Assembly: GCA_905250025.1 (NCBI GenBank)
Contig: CAJNOJ010000143.1
Location: 186,001 to 250,000 of the forward strand
DNA: 64,000 bases
From: Adineta ricciae
Taxonomy: Eukaryota; Rotifera; Eurotatoria; Adinetida; Adinetidae
Reading direction: 5' to 3'
Part shown: positions 45,133 to 56,286 of the stretch, piece by piece
Layout of the letters: every line of letters begins with the position of its first letter
How positions within the stretch are numbered: position 1 is the stretch's first letter
The notes under the pieces: generated by a model
What the model was told of the DNA's origin: nothing
What the model saw: only the letters and a program-made list of their open reading frames with translations
Database searches by the model: none
Program-made: the position numbers and the translations under genes

Positions 45133-46104
45133 TTAAACACGCATCAGTTTTTTAATAAACCAAGTTTTTGCTGATAATACAGTAACATTTAGTTGGTTCG
45201 AATCGATAAATCTGAGAACATCACATCGTACAGCTTCCCAGTCCCAATCGTCGCCGACAAGGACACCACCAGTTTGAAGAATTGACCAGTATAATTCAAG
45301 TTCGATATATGTTTCACCTTGTAAATGTGCACTATCCAAATAAATGATTTGAGGGAAGAGTTTTTTCTCAAGCAGAAAACGGGCGCCTAATAACGATGTG
45401 GTTGAATACGGTAGAACGTGGTTTGTTAAATTACTATCTATGATATTAGCGATAAATCGTTCGTAGACAATTGGTCTACCATACGCCATACCCATCATTT
45501 CACGAAAATCGTCTCGAACCCAATGTTCGAGACCACCGAGCCATGTGTCGATACATAGTAAAACATAGCTTTGATTGAACTGGCTTTGAAGTAAGACTTT
45601 ACCTATGTTAATTGCTGATTTACCCATAAAACTACCAACTTCGACTACAAATCTAATAGGAATATCAACTTCTTCCAGAATTTTTTCAAAGATAGATTGC
45701 GTTAGAGATGTGTGTGGATATGTTGAATCCGATTTCTGTTTAAAATAATTCGGCCAAGTGGTATAGATATTGGGTGCGCTTAATCCAAAGAGTAGTCGAT
45801 GAATTTCTTGAAATGTTGGTGAATGTAACGTTGGTTTAGCTAACCATTTCGAATCTTGTTGAATAGAAAAAAATGATTGAAATAGATGTCGGGGAGTTAT
45901 TCGACGATCAAAAGGAGCCCAATCTGATTGTTGTTTATGGTGAGTGATTATTAAAGTTTCAATATTATCTGGTGATTTTGCCGCAAGTTCCAATGAAGAG
46001 AACAGTTTGACAGCAATGCTGATTAGAATGAACACTAGTAATAAGCTAATGCATAGTTTCGTGGGTCGTTTTAATTGGCAAGTGTTCATATTTTGAATAC
46101 ACAC
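45133..46104 (-). CDS. Type II membrane class I SAM methyltransferase (Methyltransf_24-like)
   Basis: 323 residues, one exon. A short basic head and one helix (LCISLLLVFILISIAVKLFSS, about 17-37) suggest a Golgi-type signal anchor. The catalytic fold starts at FVVEVGSFMGKSAINIGKVL (SAM-binding loop, about 150-170), followed by LCIDTWLGG, IIYLDSAHLQGETYIELELYW and TGGVLVGDDWDWEAVRCDV. The DSAH...GDD pattern fits methyltransferases that modify small molecules or glycans. The exact substrate is unknown. Relatives are known to me mainly from bacteria, algae and protists, so an acquired origin is possible but not shown. Confidence 0.75.
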   Translation of the reverse strand: MCIQNMNTCQLKRPTKLCISLLLVFILISIAVKLFSSLELAAKSPDNIETLIITHHKQQSDWAPFDRRITPRHLFQSFFSIQQDSKWLAKPTLHSPTFQEIHRLLFGLSAPNIYTTWPNYFKQKSDSTYPHTSLTQSIFEKILEEVDIPIRFVVEVGSFMGKSAINIGKVLLQSQFNQSYVLLCIDTWLGGLEHWVRDDFREMMGMAYGRPIVYERFIANIIDSNLTNHVLPYSTTSLLGARFLLEKKLFPQIIYLDSAHLQGETYIELELYWSILQTGGVLVGDDWDWEAVRCDVLRFIDSNQLNVTVLSAKTWFIKKLMRV

Positions 46105-48355
46105 ACTGGCGTTTCAACGAATTTTGTCACTTTGATGTTCTCTTTGCTTTTAACATTGAATAAGTGATGGAAAGACAACGTCAGTGTTTCTGGAGGAGAT
46201 AAAAGATTTTTACATGTCTTCTACGTTTCTACGAAGAAAAGAAAAAGAAAAAAAATCCTCAAATAGTGTTACCATCATCCGGTGAAGACATTCTCACCAT
46301 GGAAGAAGCACCACAAATCCGACTTACGACTAAGTTTTCTTATCGGTAACGTATAGACGAATCAGAGTTGATGGAGAACAAACACGCTGAACTGTTGTGC
46401 TTTTATCTGCAAAGACTTTCATTTAAAGAATGTTTCTTTTATTTATACGACAAATACTGCTTCCATCGTAATCGTTAAAATTTTGGTACGCGCCATTCTT
46501 ACATATAAGCGTAAGTGAAAAGCCGCTCTGATTTCCGGTCGTTGTCGGTGCTTTCTCTCTATGAGACTGCGTACAGTACTATCAATATAATAACATCGGT
46601 CTATTCGCTCGAGAGAATTTTTATCCGGTCTTACAGAAAAAGTTATAAAATGAATAATTGCTCTTGCAGACAAAAGAGGCTAATGCAAATTTACACTGAA
46701 TTAAGGCATGACTACCCGAGCAGACAAAAATTTGGAAAAACGCGTTTAAACGTTCAATCGGTAACTTCGACCGAAGGCTAAACACGGGAACTAATAAAAC
46801 GACGTCAGCGTTTTAACGTTCTGAAAGTGCGAATTACACGTTTAAAATGGCGTTTCGACGTTTTATTAGTTCCCGTGTTTAGTCTTCGGTCGAAGTTACC
46901 GATTGAACGTTTAAACGCGTTTTTCCAAATTTTTGTCTGCTCGGGTAAGCATTGAATTTAGTCACAGCCGAACAAGTTCGGACAAAATCCAATTTCCACG
47001 TAACCCAACATTTGTGTGTCAGAATCAAAAGATCATCCACTTAATAATAGAATGCTATCGCAGTCATACGTATATATTGAAAACAAATTTTTCGATAGAA
47101 TTTTTAACTATTGGGAAAAAAAGCAAGCTAACTTGTATTTCAATAGCTTATATGTCGTATTGATTCTCGTGGTACTTATTCATTCGTAGGTCTCGCCTAT
47201 CCGCATGCCAATTTGTCTCTCTCACTCGCAATATGTGTAATTGCGTTCTTTATTATAATGAAGTTTAATCGAAAAGAATTTTGATAAAATCGAAAAAAAT
47301 GCCGTCGACTAAATAGAAAACTGGCTAATTCGTCTAATCATTTCAATCAAATAGGACCAAATCAATACACGTAAAAATAATTAATAGCAGCAACGGATGT
47401 ACTAATTGTAAGCATACGCTTTTACCCAGTATTCCAAAGAATTTTCTACAATAAGCAAAACGAAGATTTGTAGAAGTCACAATGTTCTATCATAATCGTA
47501 AGAAAATTTATTTGGGAAGAATTATTATTTGACAGTATAGTTTGAAGTATATTGGAGTCCATCATTACACTATCTAGGAAGAAAGTAAATAAAAAAGAAG
47601 TCGCTAAAGTCTCATTCTGTTGTCAAAACGAGATGATAATCGAGTACTTTTTGTTTTCTAACAGTAAATTAGAGTATTCGAAATATAAATGTAATCGCAC
47701 TTTTATCGAGTTCATCACTTGTGTCAAGTAAATAAATGCTCACATCGAATATTCTTTCACTTTTAGAGATTAGCGACATTTTCATGATACAATTTCTGGT
47801 CATTGTCATCTAGCAACAACTACCTGTAATAATGTTCTGTGATTATTTGGATAGTACATTTGCATTGTATACATCAATAGATATTGTCAATGTGATGTTG
47901 GTGAATAGTAATATTGTGTCTGAACAAAACAATATGTGATGATTTATCGACGGCGCAGCTACGGGTTTGAGAATTCATTTGTACTATTACGAAATGTTAT
48001 TGAAAAGTTGGTAACAGATTGAATAACAACAATTGAAGAGTGTTCGATTACTGTTGAAAAACAAAAATTTCCTCTCGTATGACGGAGATAGGGTGTTCAA
48101 ACACAATGAAAACTATTACTAGATGATATCACCGATATGACTTTTATGAAATGAATTTTGCACTTCCTGTTCAACAACTCAATTGGGAAATGGAATTTTC
48201 TATATGTATTACAGACAACGGTCTCGTTCAAGTAACAAAGGAATCAGAAGTTCTACGCTAATTTCAATGAATCTTATTATTTATTAAAGACTTATAATCT
48301 GTGTTATATTTGCTAATTAAAAAAGTATATCAACAATAAATCGAAAACAACAGAG
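46105..48355. other. 2.2-kb gene-poor region with one palindromic element
   Basis: Apart from the element at 46715-46945 no gene, RNA or repeat is recognised. Many short frames exist on both strands but none has a domain or coding-like composition. It contains the promoter of the methyltransferase gene and the 3' flank of PARG. Confidence 0.55.
46715..46945. mobile_element. Palindromic MITE, 231 bp, TA target site
   Basis: Arms of 87 bp (outer end CCCGAGCAGACAAAAATTTG) are inverted with a single mismatch that I can find. They surround a central spacer of about 57 bp. It is flanked by TA on each side (46713-46714 and 46946-46947). TA duplication with long arms fits a Tc1/mariner-type non-autonomous element, but the ends alone do not prove it. 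The near-perfect arms suggest a young insertion. Confidence 0.88.
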
Positions 48356-50564
48356 CTATGGCTTGATTTGTAAGGATGAAATAGGTGTAGTACGAATAAA
48401 ATCGAACAGTGACAATTGAGGACGTCTAGTGACGTATTCCAAAAGATACTTGGAAATATCACGCACAGTTGCTTGTTGTCGTAACAAACATTCATAGACT
48501 GTCCACAATGAATCCATTAGGTTTTGATCGTGCCATGTTGCATAAGCCAATGGACGACGTGCTTCTGAAGCAGCCATTATCTGAATGATTGCTATTTGAT
48601 ATATAGATAGAACACTTTATTTCTTACAGATGTATTCTATTAAAAAGAAAATCTACCTTTCAGTTCTTTGTTGCCACGAAAGGCACCACACCCCCAGTTG
48701 CCCGTTGCTATGCCATACACTCTTTGTTCATACGATCGTGGAAGACGAAAACATGTGAATGCTTTATCTAATTCTCGGCCTATACATGCAGGAAAGTACT
48801 GATCGCATGGATTCGAAAAACAGATCGCATCCATTGCGACGACATGACATAGTCTTCGACCCCAATTATCTCTAAACATACATACTGACGGTTCAGCAGG
48901 AATAACGCTCAGTCACTCAAACCTGCCGGTATTATCTACAAAATCATCTTTCGCTCTGAATGTATCTGCATAGCCACTGTATGATACATACTGTTCACAG
49001 CCAAATAGAAAAATACATTCATTCGCTTGCATAACTTCACCAACAAGAAGGCTAATCAACATTTCTGGACATATAGTAAAACGTATTTCTTCTTGAACGA
49101 TACCATCACCCATTACACCACCGCCCTGCGATGTTTATTTTTGTATTCAAGACATGTCAATATGATCGACAATTATTTTCCTATACTTACGATAAATTCA
49201 TTAGCAAAGTCAATTTGTAAAAGGCCAGCCATATCCTCAATAGTTGTATTTTTGTTTACATGAAGACTGCACATTGGAGTTTGAGATTCCGTCCAGTTCG
49301 GTCTCCACTGATCGGGTAAAGTAAAACGTCGCAATGTAAGAACACCTTTAGGCACTGAAATGATCCATAAAAAAACAATAATTATATGAAAGAGAATGGA
49401 CAAGTTGTACACACTGTTCTGAGTAACGCGCCAGAAATAGTGTAGAAGACATTTCAGTTTTTCTAATTTCCACGGTGGTCCATGTTCGAAAAGTCTGCAG
49501 TAAACATCATATTTCGTAAATATAGAAATCTATCTAAAGAAAGATTTTATCTTTTACTTGTTGAAATTGATGCTCTGATACGTGTGTCCATGGGATTGGC
49601 GTGGAAAGAGACAGAAGAAGGCACAAGCTAATAATGATGCTGCTTGTCGTTGCGAGAAAGTTAAAGCTCGATTACCACCGATACGTAGTAAAATAGGTGG
49701 CTAAATTAACACCAATGCATCTGATGCATGAATTCAAATAGAAAGACTTTAAATATTCGAACCTCGGTACATATCGTATCGACATTCAGAGCAAATGAAA
49801 TCATTTCAGGAAGAACTTTCGTCATAAAATGTGCACGTTCATCTTCTTTGTACACCTATTAGAAGCAATACTAAATATGAATCGAGCGATGAATGGCAAA
49901 CGACGCATGATTATACTTTGTCAAGCAAGTGTTCAAGACAACCTATATCGAACTGAGCTCCATTGCAATTTTCGATAGTTTCCTATAGAAACGATAGTAC
50001 AAGTGCGATTGAATATTTGCGAACAAATTTCATATACTTTGATATCATAAACAGATGCAATGTTTTCAACACATTTTTGTTGTAGGTAAATTAGTGCATT
50101 TTGGATGATAGACCATTTCGGGTTGTTCTTATTCTAGAGTAAAATATTTCAAATACATTCAACGGTAAAATCCAATAATACTGTTAGATTGTATGGAGAA
50201 CATGGTAATCGAACATGATCGTCATCCCATTTGTCAACATAAACACCAGCTGCATGAATTGGTTCTGGTTCGTTATCAGGTTTTGATGGATCATACGCGA
50301 ATGGCTACGTAAAAGAGAGTAATTACAATGCATATCCGTCATTTGATTTTTTGAGTGATGTACTTTAATGAGAAATGCATGAGCAGGATCACGAATATCC
50401 TGCATATCAACGAGCAATGGTGGCTGCTTAAAAAGATTTGGAATATCATCCAGTGGTACACCCTATAAATATTTATTAATTCAATGGAACACAACGGTAA
50501 TTGACGAGTTTACGCGAAATTCTGCAGGTTCAGTGGCTTGTAGACTGGAATCTTGGTGAGCCAT
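48356..50564 (-). CDS. PARG: Poly(ADP-ribose) glycohydrolase
   Basis: A multi-exon gene. The first exon begins MAHQDSSLQATEPAEF at 50564; the first intron ends TTTATAG before GVPLDDIP (about 50460). The catalytic signature GGGVMGDGIVQEEIRF is formed across an intron near 49120, matching GGG-x(n)-QEE of PARG. Around it are LLQIDFANEFI upstream, and FLFGCEQYVSYSGYADTFRAKDDF, VVAMDAICF, RVYGIATGNWGCGAFRGNKELK and LAYATWHDQNLMDSLW downstream. It should cut poly(ADP-ribose) to free ADP-ribose, reversing PARP activity. It looks shorter than the long vertebrate forms and lacks an obvious regulatory N-terminus. Confidence 0.9.
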
Positions 50565-50991
50565 GTGGAAGATTCGAAGCAATGCAGTTAAAACGCTATT
50601 CTTCCTTTTTTCTTTCAAAAAAAAAGAGTATCAATGTAACGTGTTTTTACGACTCAGTTTAGATTATACACAATTGAGTTTTTTTCATACGTTGGTTTTT
50701 TTTTCTTTTCGCCGCAGAAAAGATGTCGGTAAAAAAATATTTTTTTTAAAAGGAAGAAGGCGAACAGTAACAGCGACATGTGCACATGCTTGTAGGTCTT
50801 CATCAGAGAGCACTTATGATTTACGGCAGAAAAATTTGCAGAAAAATAATTTTCACTATGATACTTCATAATTGCATGTTCATTAGATCGAAAATCGATC
50901 TTCCCTATAGAATTTACATAGTCGTGCGCTCAAACTCTACTCTATGATTGTCTTTATTGAAAATTCATAGCGATTATTCTTCTCATATACG
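50565..50991. other. Intergenic, no gene seen
   Basis: Promoter side of PARG and 3' flank of the permease gene, with T-runs. The plus-strand frame at 50563-50871 overlaps the PARG first exon and is antiparallel noise. Confidence 0.4.
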
Positions 50992-52629
50992 TCAGATTAT
51001 GATTGCTCGAAGGCGCGACCATATTGTAGAATTTTCCATTTCAATTTCGTTTTCGTGCGGTAGACGACGACTAGTCCAAATGTCCATTTCAGGTGCATGA
51101 ATCCATCGCGTTTTCCACAAATATTTGTATACGAAAAATAGAAGTAGAAACACGGGAATGAGAATATACGAGACAGTAAAGGTAACTAGATCAAACGATG
51201 GAATTATACTAGTATACCCTTGAAAGAAAATCAGAAATATATTGGCACCAAGTCCAAAGTAGGCCCCATATGGATACCACAGCGCTCGAAATGGTAAGTC
51301 CTTTATATGAACACCTTGTGCTTTTAATCCGCGACGGAATTGGATATGTGTCAAACATATCACTGCCCAAACGATAAATGTCGAAACACCAGAAAGATTT
51401 ATCAAATATGTATAAGCAGTGCCTATTCCACCGGGCCCTTGGTTGATAAAGCATATACACGCACAAAAATTACTAAAAACAATTGCACACCAAGGAACAC
51501 CACGTTTGTTAGTTGTACTCAGAAATTTTGGTGCTCGTTTCGTTTTTCCCAAATAACAAACGGTTCGTGATGTAATATAGATGGAAGACATTCCCGCAGA
51601 TACAACAGAGACGACAATAAGTCCGTTGATAATGTGAGCAGCTACACGAATACCGGCGTCTTGAAGGGAGATAGTCAATGGGGATGCAGCTGTCTTGGAT
51701 TGAGACGAAAGAAGACGAGATGAATTATACGGAATCAAAAGACCAATAAAGAATATGGTACCGAGATAGAATATTATGATACGCCAAAACACTTGCTTAA
51801 TTGCTCGAGGAACAGCCCGTCGCGGATTTTCGCATTCACCCGCTGTAACGCTGACCATCTCAACACCTGCATAGAGTGTGCCAGCAATGACAAAAACTTT
51901 AGCGATACCATTTATACCATCAGCAAACGAACCCGGATTATTCCACAATTGCATACCGATACGGTTACCACCGATAACTCCAGTATCGATGAGAATAGCG
52001 AGAACGAAATAAGCAAGAATAGCCAAAACCTTCATTGAGCTAAGCCAAAATTCAATTTCCCCATAAACGAGTACACCAACTAGTGATAAGGCAAGGAAAA
52101 TAAACCACCAAAGAACGATCCATGCCCATTGCGGTACAATCTGAATCCAGTACATGATAACAATCGATATGGCATTATACTCATTTGCTAGTACTGTTAT
52201 CCATAGGTACCAATAGATCCAACCGAGAGCAAATGACAAGGCAGGATCGCAGAAACGGCCAGCAAAGTCCATGAATGCGCCACTCACAGGAATGGCTGTT
52301 GAAATTTCGCCGAGTGACTGCATCACAAAGAAAACGATGACTCCAGTAGCAGCAAAAGCAATTAAAGCACCTGCAGGACCAGCATATGCAAGTGCTGTCC
52401 CTGAACCGACGAGAAGACCAGGACCGATAATACCACCAATAGCCATCATAGTAATATGTCGACTTTTCAAATCGCGTTTCAGTTTCTCATCGCCCGGATC
52501 ACGATGAGACGTCATCGGATGAACAGTAGATTGCATTTCTTCTTGTAGATGATACATTTCTTCGTGAGAACTTGCAATATGTTCTAGCATGAAATAAATT
52601 GTATTAGTATGTTTCGAACATTCAGACAC
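50992..52629 (-). CDS. Fungal-type amino-acid permease (APC superfamily, YAT/AAT family)
   Basis: 545 residues without introns, about 12 membrane helices. After a hydrophilic head come LKRDLKSRHITMMAIGGIIGPGLLVGSG (the signature first helix), SLGEISTAIPVSGAFMDFAGRFCDPALSFALGWIYW, GGNRIGMQLWNNPGSF, GTLYAGVEMVSVTAGECENPRRAVPRAIKQVFWRI and WYPYGAYFGLGANIFLIFFQGY. All are hallmarks of yeast and filamentous-fungal permeases (GAP1-like group) and bacterial relatives. Animals normally lack this family, using SLC7 and SLC6 carriers instead. It should import amino acids with protons across the plasma membrane. The absence of introns and the fungal motif set point to acquisition from a fungus. The first Met is the longest option; MYHLQ or MTSHRD could be the true start. 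Confidence 0.88.
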   Translation of the reverse strand: MSECSKHTNTIYFMLEHIASSHEEMYHLQEEMQSTVHPMTSHRDPGDEKLKRDLKSRHITMMAIGGIIGPGLLVGSGTALAYAGPAGALIAFAATGVIVFFVMQSLGEISTAIPVSGAFMDFAGRFCDPALSFALGWIYWYLWITVLANEYNAISIVIMYWIQIVPQWAWIVLWWFIFLALSLVGVLVYGEIEFWLSSMKVLAILAYFVLAILIDTGVIGGNRIGMQLWNNPGSFADGINGIAKVFVIAGTLYAGVEMVSVTAGECENPRRAVPRAIKQVFWRIIIFYLGTIFFIGLLIPYNSSRLLSSQSKTAASPLTISLQDAGIRVAAHIINGLIVVSVVSAGMSSIYITSRTVCYLGKTKRAPKFLSTTNKRGVPWCAIVFSNFCACICFINQGPGGIGTAYTYLINLSGVSTFIVWAVICLTHIQFRRGLKAQGVHIKDLPFRALWYPYGAYFGLGANIFLIFFQGYTSIIPSFDLVTFTVSYILIPVFLLLFFVYKYLWKTRWIHAPEMDIWTSRRLPHENEIEMENSTIWSRLRAIII

Positions 52630-53919
52630 ATAAAAAACTAATCGAAAAGATGACTTATATAATCAAAAAAAGTATACTTTTTTTATAACATACGAATGAT
52701 ACAAAGTAATCGCTCTCTTTTTTTACTCCTTCATACACATTCAAATTCTTGGTATGTAAAACCTTTATCAAATATATGCGATGAAAAATAACATACCCAT
52801 GATTTGTATTTTGTCCACGTACAAAAATGTGCTAAATATGTATACTTTTGTAGTCTTCGTTCATTAACTGCAGTATCCAAACATGTACACAAATACCCGA
52901 CTAGTACAGTCAGTGACTAATGAAAAGATCAACATTTTCTTTCATCGTTTTTTTGCCATAAATAAGCACATGTTCGACTTCCCTCGGTGATATATGCATC
53001 GAACATAGAGTCAGCCAATAAATAAATCTATTTACTCCTCATTGTCATTCATTTAGAAAAGGAAGGGACCATGATCATGGCAAATGCATAACTAACGAGT
53101 TGCTGCTGGTTATAACGCATCTTTATCATATTGTATTGTCATCAATAACATGGAATACAGAATATAGGAATAGGAAAAACACTAAATTATATGTTACAAT
53201 TTTTATTGATAATAGAAACCATTTTTCCAATAGCTTAATGAAATGTCATGAATGGTTATAGCAGCGGTTGTTGACACGCTTCCTCAATTATCAATCACAC
53301 ATGAGCAGAATATTGATGTTCAAAATCATGTCCAAATATATTTGAAAAATATCATGTACGCATCTGCTGGTATTTTTTCCTTTTTCTGTTCTCTCGAGAA
53401 CAACGTGCTTGCTACAGCAGAAAAAGAAAAAGGACCTTTGCTTTCTGTCTTCCTCTCTTTCCTCGTATAAGGATGACAAAGCGTTTTTTGGTTGTCACAA
53501 AGCTTAGCATTGATATTGTGCACGAATGAATCTTATATAAGGTCAGTTATTTTGAAAGACTAACGATTTCGAAAAATGATACTTAAAGGAAGTTTTTCGA
53601 TCAATTTCGCTTGTGTGAACCTCAATAGAATAGCAGCCGGTTTCTATTGCTCTTGATGTTTATCATCACGAATTCCATGTTTTTGTTATAGTAGTGTGTA
53701 TCAGGTATTTTTTGGATTCGCACACGATAGAAGCCTAGAATTTTATTTTAATTTTTATTAAATGTAGTATACGATTGAGATTGTCCTAATGTGCTAATTA
53801 AAATAAAGAGCGAGAGGAGCTTGTCCGATAGATGGCATCACATTGTTCTTTGATAAAAGATAATAATAATCAATTTTATCGTTTGACTTATTGAAGATCG
53901 TTGTAAAACATAGATCGGG
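52630..53919. other. Intergenic, no gene seen
   Basis: 1.3 kb between the divergent permease and SDR genes. Overlapping frames on both strands at 53252-53523 have no domain features. No repeat recognised. Confidence 0.5.
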
Positions 53920-54804
53920 ATGTCATCGACACTACGAACAATTACTGCTGCCAACGCTCGTATTTTATCGGCATTGAACCCACCACCAAAGGTTGTTGTA
54001 GTCGGTGGCACTTCAGGTATTGGTCAAGCTATTGCTCTTGCCATAGCTCAACATTGCCCATCGGCTTCAATCACTATTATCGGACGCAATGAATCTGCTG
54101 CTAACACCATACTACCCAAATTAGGGCCGAATTCAAAGTTCTTACGTGCTGATGTGTCACTTCTGTCAGAAGTTCGAGCTGTGACACAAAAGATTTCTGC
54201 AGTAGACATGTTAATTATGTCACAAGGTGTTCTGACAATAGCTGGTCGTACTCCTACAGCAGAAAATATTGATTATAAATTGGCCTTACACTATTATGGT
54301 CGGACACTGTTCGTCCAAGAACTTCTTCCACTACTTCGTTCATCGCCTAACGGTGGTAAAGTTTTATTCATTTTGGATAGTAAAAATGGTAATCCATCAA
54401 AAGTTAACTGGAACGATATGGCTCTCGAAACGACATATTCTTTGGCTTCAGCTGCTAATCATGCTATTTCGTTTACTGATCTTGTCATACAACATTTTGC
54501 ATCACAACCTGAAAATGCCAATGTTACATTTACTCATGCATATCCAGGTGGAGTACGAACGACATTAGTTGATAATCTACCGTTCTATCTTCGAATACCA
54601 GCGAAAGGCCTTCTGGCAATGGGCGTTGGCATTAGTCCAGAAGAATGTGCTGAATATATGATACATGGTATTCTGGGAACAGATAAAGGTTGGAGATGTG
54701 TCAATGAGAAAGGTGAAAACATTTCAAAGAAGAAACCAGCACAGGAAGAATGGATTACAAAAGTATGGGAACATACATCTCAAATGATTTCTTCAAAACA
54801 TTAA
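53920..54804 (+). CDS. Fungal-like short-chain dehydrogenase without the usual Tyr-Lys pair
   Basis: 294 residues, one exon. KVVVVGGTSGIGQAIALAIA (TGxxxGIG-type NAD(P) loop, about 24-43), ITIIGRNES, FLRADVSLLSEV and VDMLIMSQGVL (in place of NNAG) define an SDR fold. At the position of the YxxxK dyad the sequence reads YSLASAANHAISFTDL, so the Lys, and possibly the Tyr geometry, is lost. The same feature occurs in fungal hypothetical SDRs that this resembles. HAYPGGVRTTLVDN is the PG-T cofactor loop. It probably binds NADP(H); catalysis is doubtful or uses other residues. Origin from fungi is inferred. Confidence 0.8.
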   Translation: MSSTLRTITAANARILSALNPPPKVVVVGGTSGIGQAIALAIAQHCPSASITIIGRNESAANTILPKLGPNSKFLRADVSLLSEVRAVTQKISAVDMLIMSQGVLTIAGRTPTAENIDYKLALHYYGRTLFVQELLPLLRSSPNGGKVLFILDSKNGNPSKVNWNDMALETTYSLASAANHAISFTDLVIQHFASQPENANVTFTHAYPGGVRTTLVDNLPFYLRIPAKGLLAMGVGISPEECAEYMIHGILGTDKGWRCVNEKGENISKKKPAQEEWITKVWEHTSQMISSKH

Positions 54805-55660
54805 AAAGACAAAAATGAGTGACCTCTTGATGTTTCTTGCTGTAACTTCTACTTTAGCTGACACTTTTCATAGAAATCCAGATTACTTATGCTTATAAAC
54901 TATTTAAAAGTCTGCATGGAGAATCATATTAGCTATCTAACTATAGTGTATGTGGCAGATCAAGCTTGACATATCAAAATAAAAAGAGCAGAAGCAAAAT
55001 ATTGTATCAGGACCAGAATGAGAACGTCGGATGATGCATCTAAGAAATTTTAAAATCTCTTCAAGTCCAAATGATGACGGAGTACATTCATACGATCCCT
55101 TCGTGTTTGATCATTTTCTCATTCGCCTTGATATTCAGTGTATGTTATTCTCTAATTGTCCAACATCAAATTCTATCTGGCATAAAATAGAAATCAGAAG
55201 CGTCGAACAAAACGTACTTCTTCTAATCTTTCCATAGCAACTAATCTTTGTCACCACTTGCAGATGAAAATATCATGAAATTGTGACGTTTTCCGCCGCA
55301 TGATGATGAAAATAAAAACTAATAAATACTCCAAAACTTGTCATCAATATTCATATAATTATTTTTGCACTCAATTATCACTTAGCGTGTACACAAAACC
55401 GATCGTTCGCAACTAATCATAAAAGATAAGGAGAAAGAAGCAACATGTGCTTTCTCAGTGTGTATTTTAATGCAATACTCTCTTGTCATACACAACTAGT
55501 CATCATCTACTCATTATATATGTGAAATGAGACGCCTCTCATATTTCGAACGTATATATGTATATATGGATCGATCAAGCACTATATTTATTAGAATTCG
55601 ATCCAATACAAGCGCTCGAAGTTTGTTTAAACCAAAAGAAATACTGTATAACAGCAAATT
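54805..55660. other. Intergenic, no gene seen
   Basis: No supported gene. Frames at 55031-55237 and 55558-55797 have no domain signal, and the second overlaps the start of the zipper gene in another frame. Confidence 0.45.
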
Positions 55661-55975
55661 ATGAATCGTTATCAAGATACTCATTCGAACGTCGTTCCAC
55701 TAGCTGGATTCGAAGCAGCAACGAAAAAGCGAAAAATGCATTCAACAGCATACTGCCGAGGAGGAAGTGTTCAAGCGGCAAAACGTTTGAAATATGAACA
55801 AGTCCAGATTAGGAAAAATCTATTCATTGAAATTAACCAACTGGAAGAACAAAATACATATTTGCAAAAAGAAATAACTGAATTAAAATCGAGACAACAA
55901 TCTTTAAGATCAAATTTACTTGCAATTATCTCATCAAAAGAAAATATGGCAGGAAACAAGACAGAAGTACTCTAA
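55661..55975 (+). CDS. Small leucine-zipper protein, bZIP-like with degenerate basic region
   Basis: 104 residues, one exon as seen. Residues about 52-80 form five Leu heptads: LFIEINQ, LEEQNTY, LQKEITE, LKSRQQS, LRSNLLA. The run EINQLEEQNTYLQKEI resembles the Fos/ATF3 zipper. Just before it is a basic stretch (AAKRLKYEQVQIRKN), and further on the N-side KKRKMH. The invariant Asn and Arg of the NxxAAxxCR DNA-contact motif are not found at the correct spacing. It may be a regulator that dimerises but binds DNA poorly, a fragment of a longer spliced gene, or a decayed copy. Confidence 0.45.
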   Translation: MNRYQDTHSNVVPLAGFEAATKKRKMHSTAYCRGGSVQAAKRLKYEQVQIRKNLFIEINQLEEQNTYLQKEITELKSRQQSLRSNLLAIISSKENMAGNKTEVL

Positions 55976-56286
55976 TACGACTCAAATGTCTACAGTTATT
56001 CATATTAACGTGTTTTCTATTACTCAGAGATATGTAGATATGTGTGCTCGCGTTATTTCTTCTGTTTGTGAACTTTATTTAGTTATAAATTCAATAAAAG
56101 AGAAGTTGGCGAAAAATGCTACTAATGATAGTTTCTAAATTGCATTCGATTACCTGCGTGAACACGTCGAATAATAAAAATCAAATTGACCAAATAAATC
56201 TTCACCGTATTGACTTGTTTGGAGATATCTTTATATAACATTGTAATTAAGACATAATGATACAAAAGCGAAATGAAATGGTATAC
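55976..56286. other. Intergenic, no gene seen
   Basis: A short spacer between convergent genes; nothing recognised. Confidence 0.4.

Noticed and set aside
46443-47163. Several short frames in the gene-poor region
   Set aside because: They overlap or flank the palindromic element and lack coding features.
53252-53523. Overlapping frames on both strands between permease and SDR
   Set aside because: No motif or membrane/signal pattern that is consistent in one frame; likely chance.
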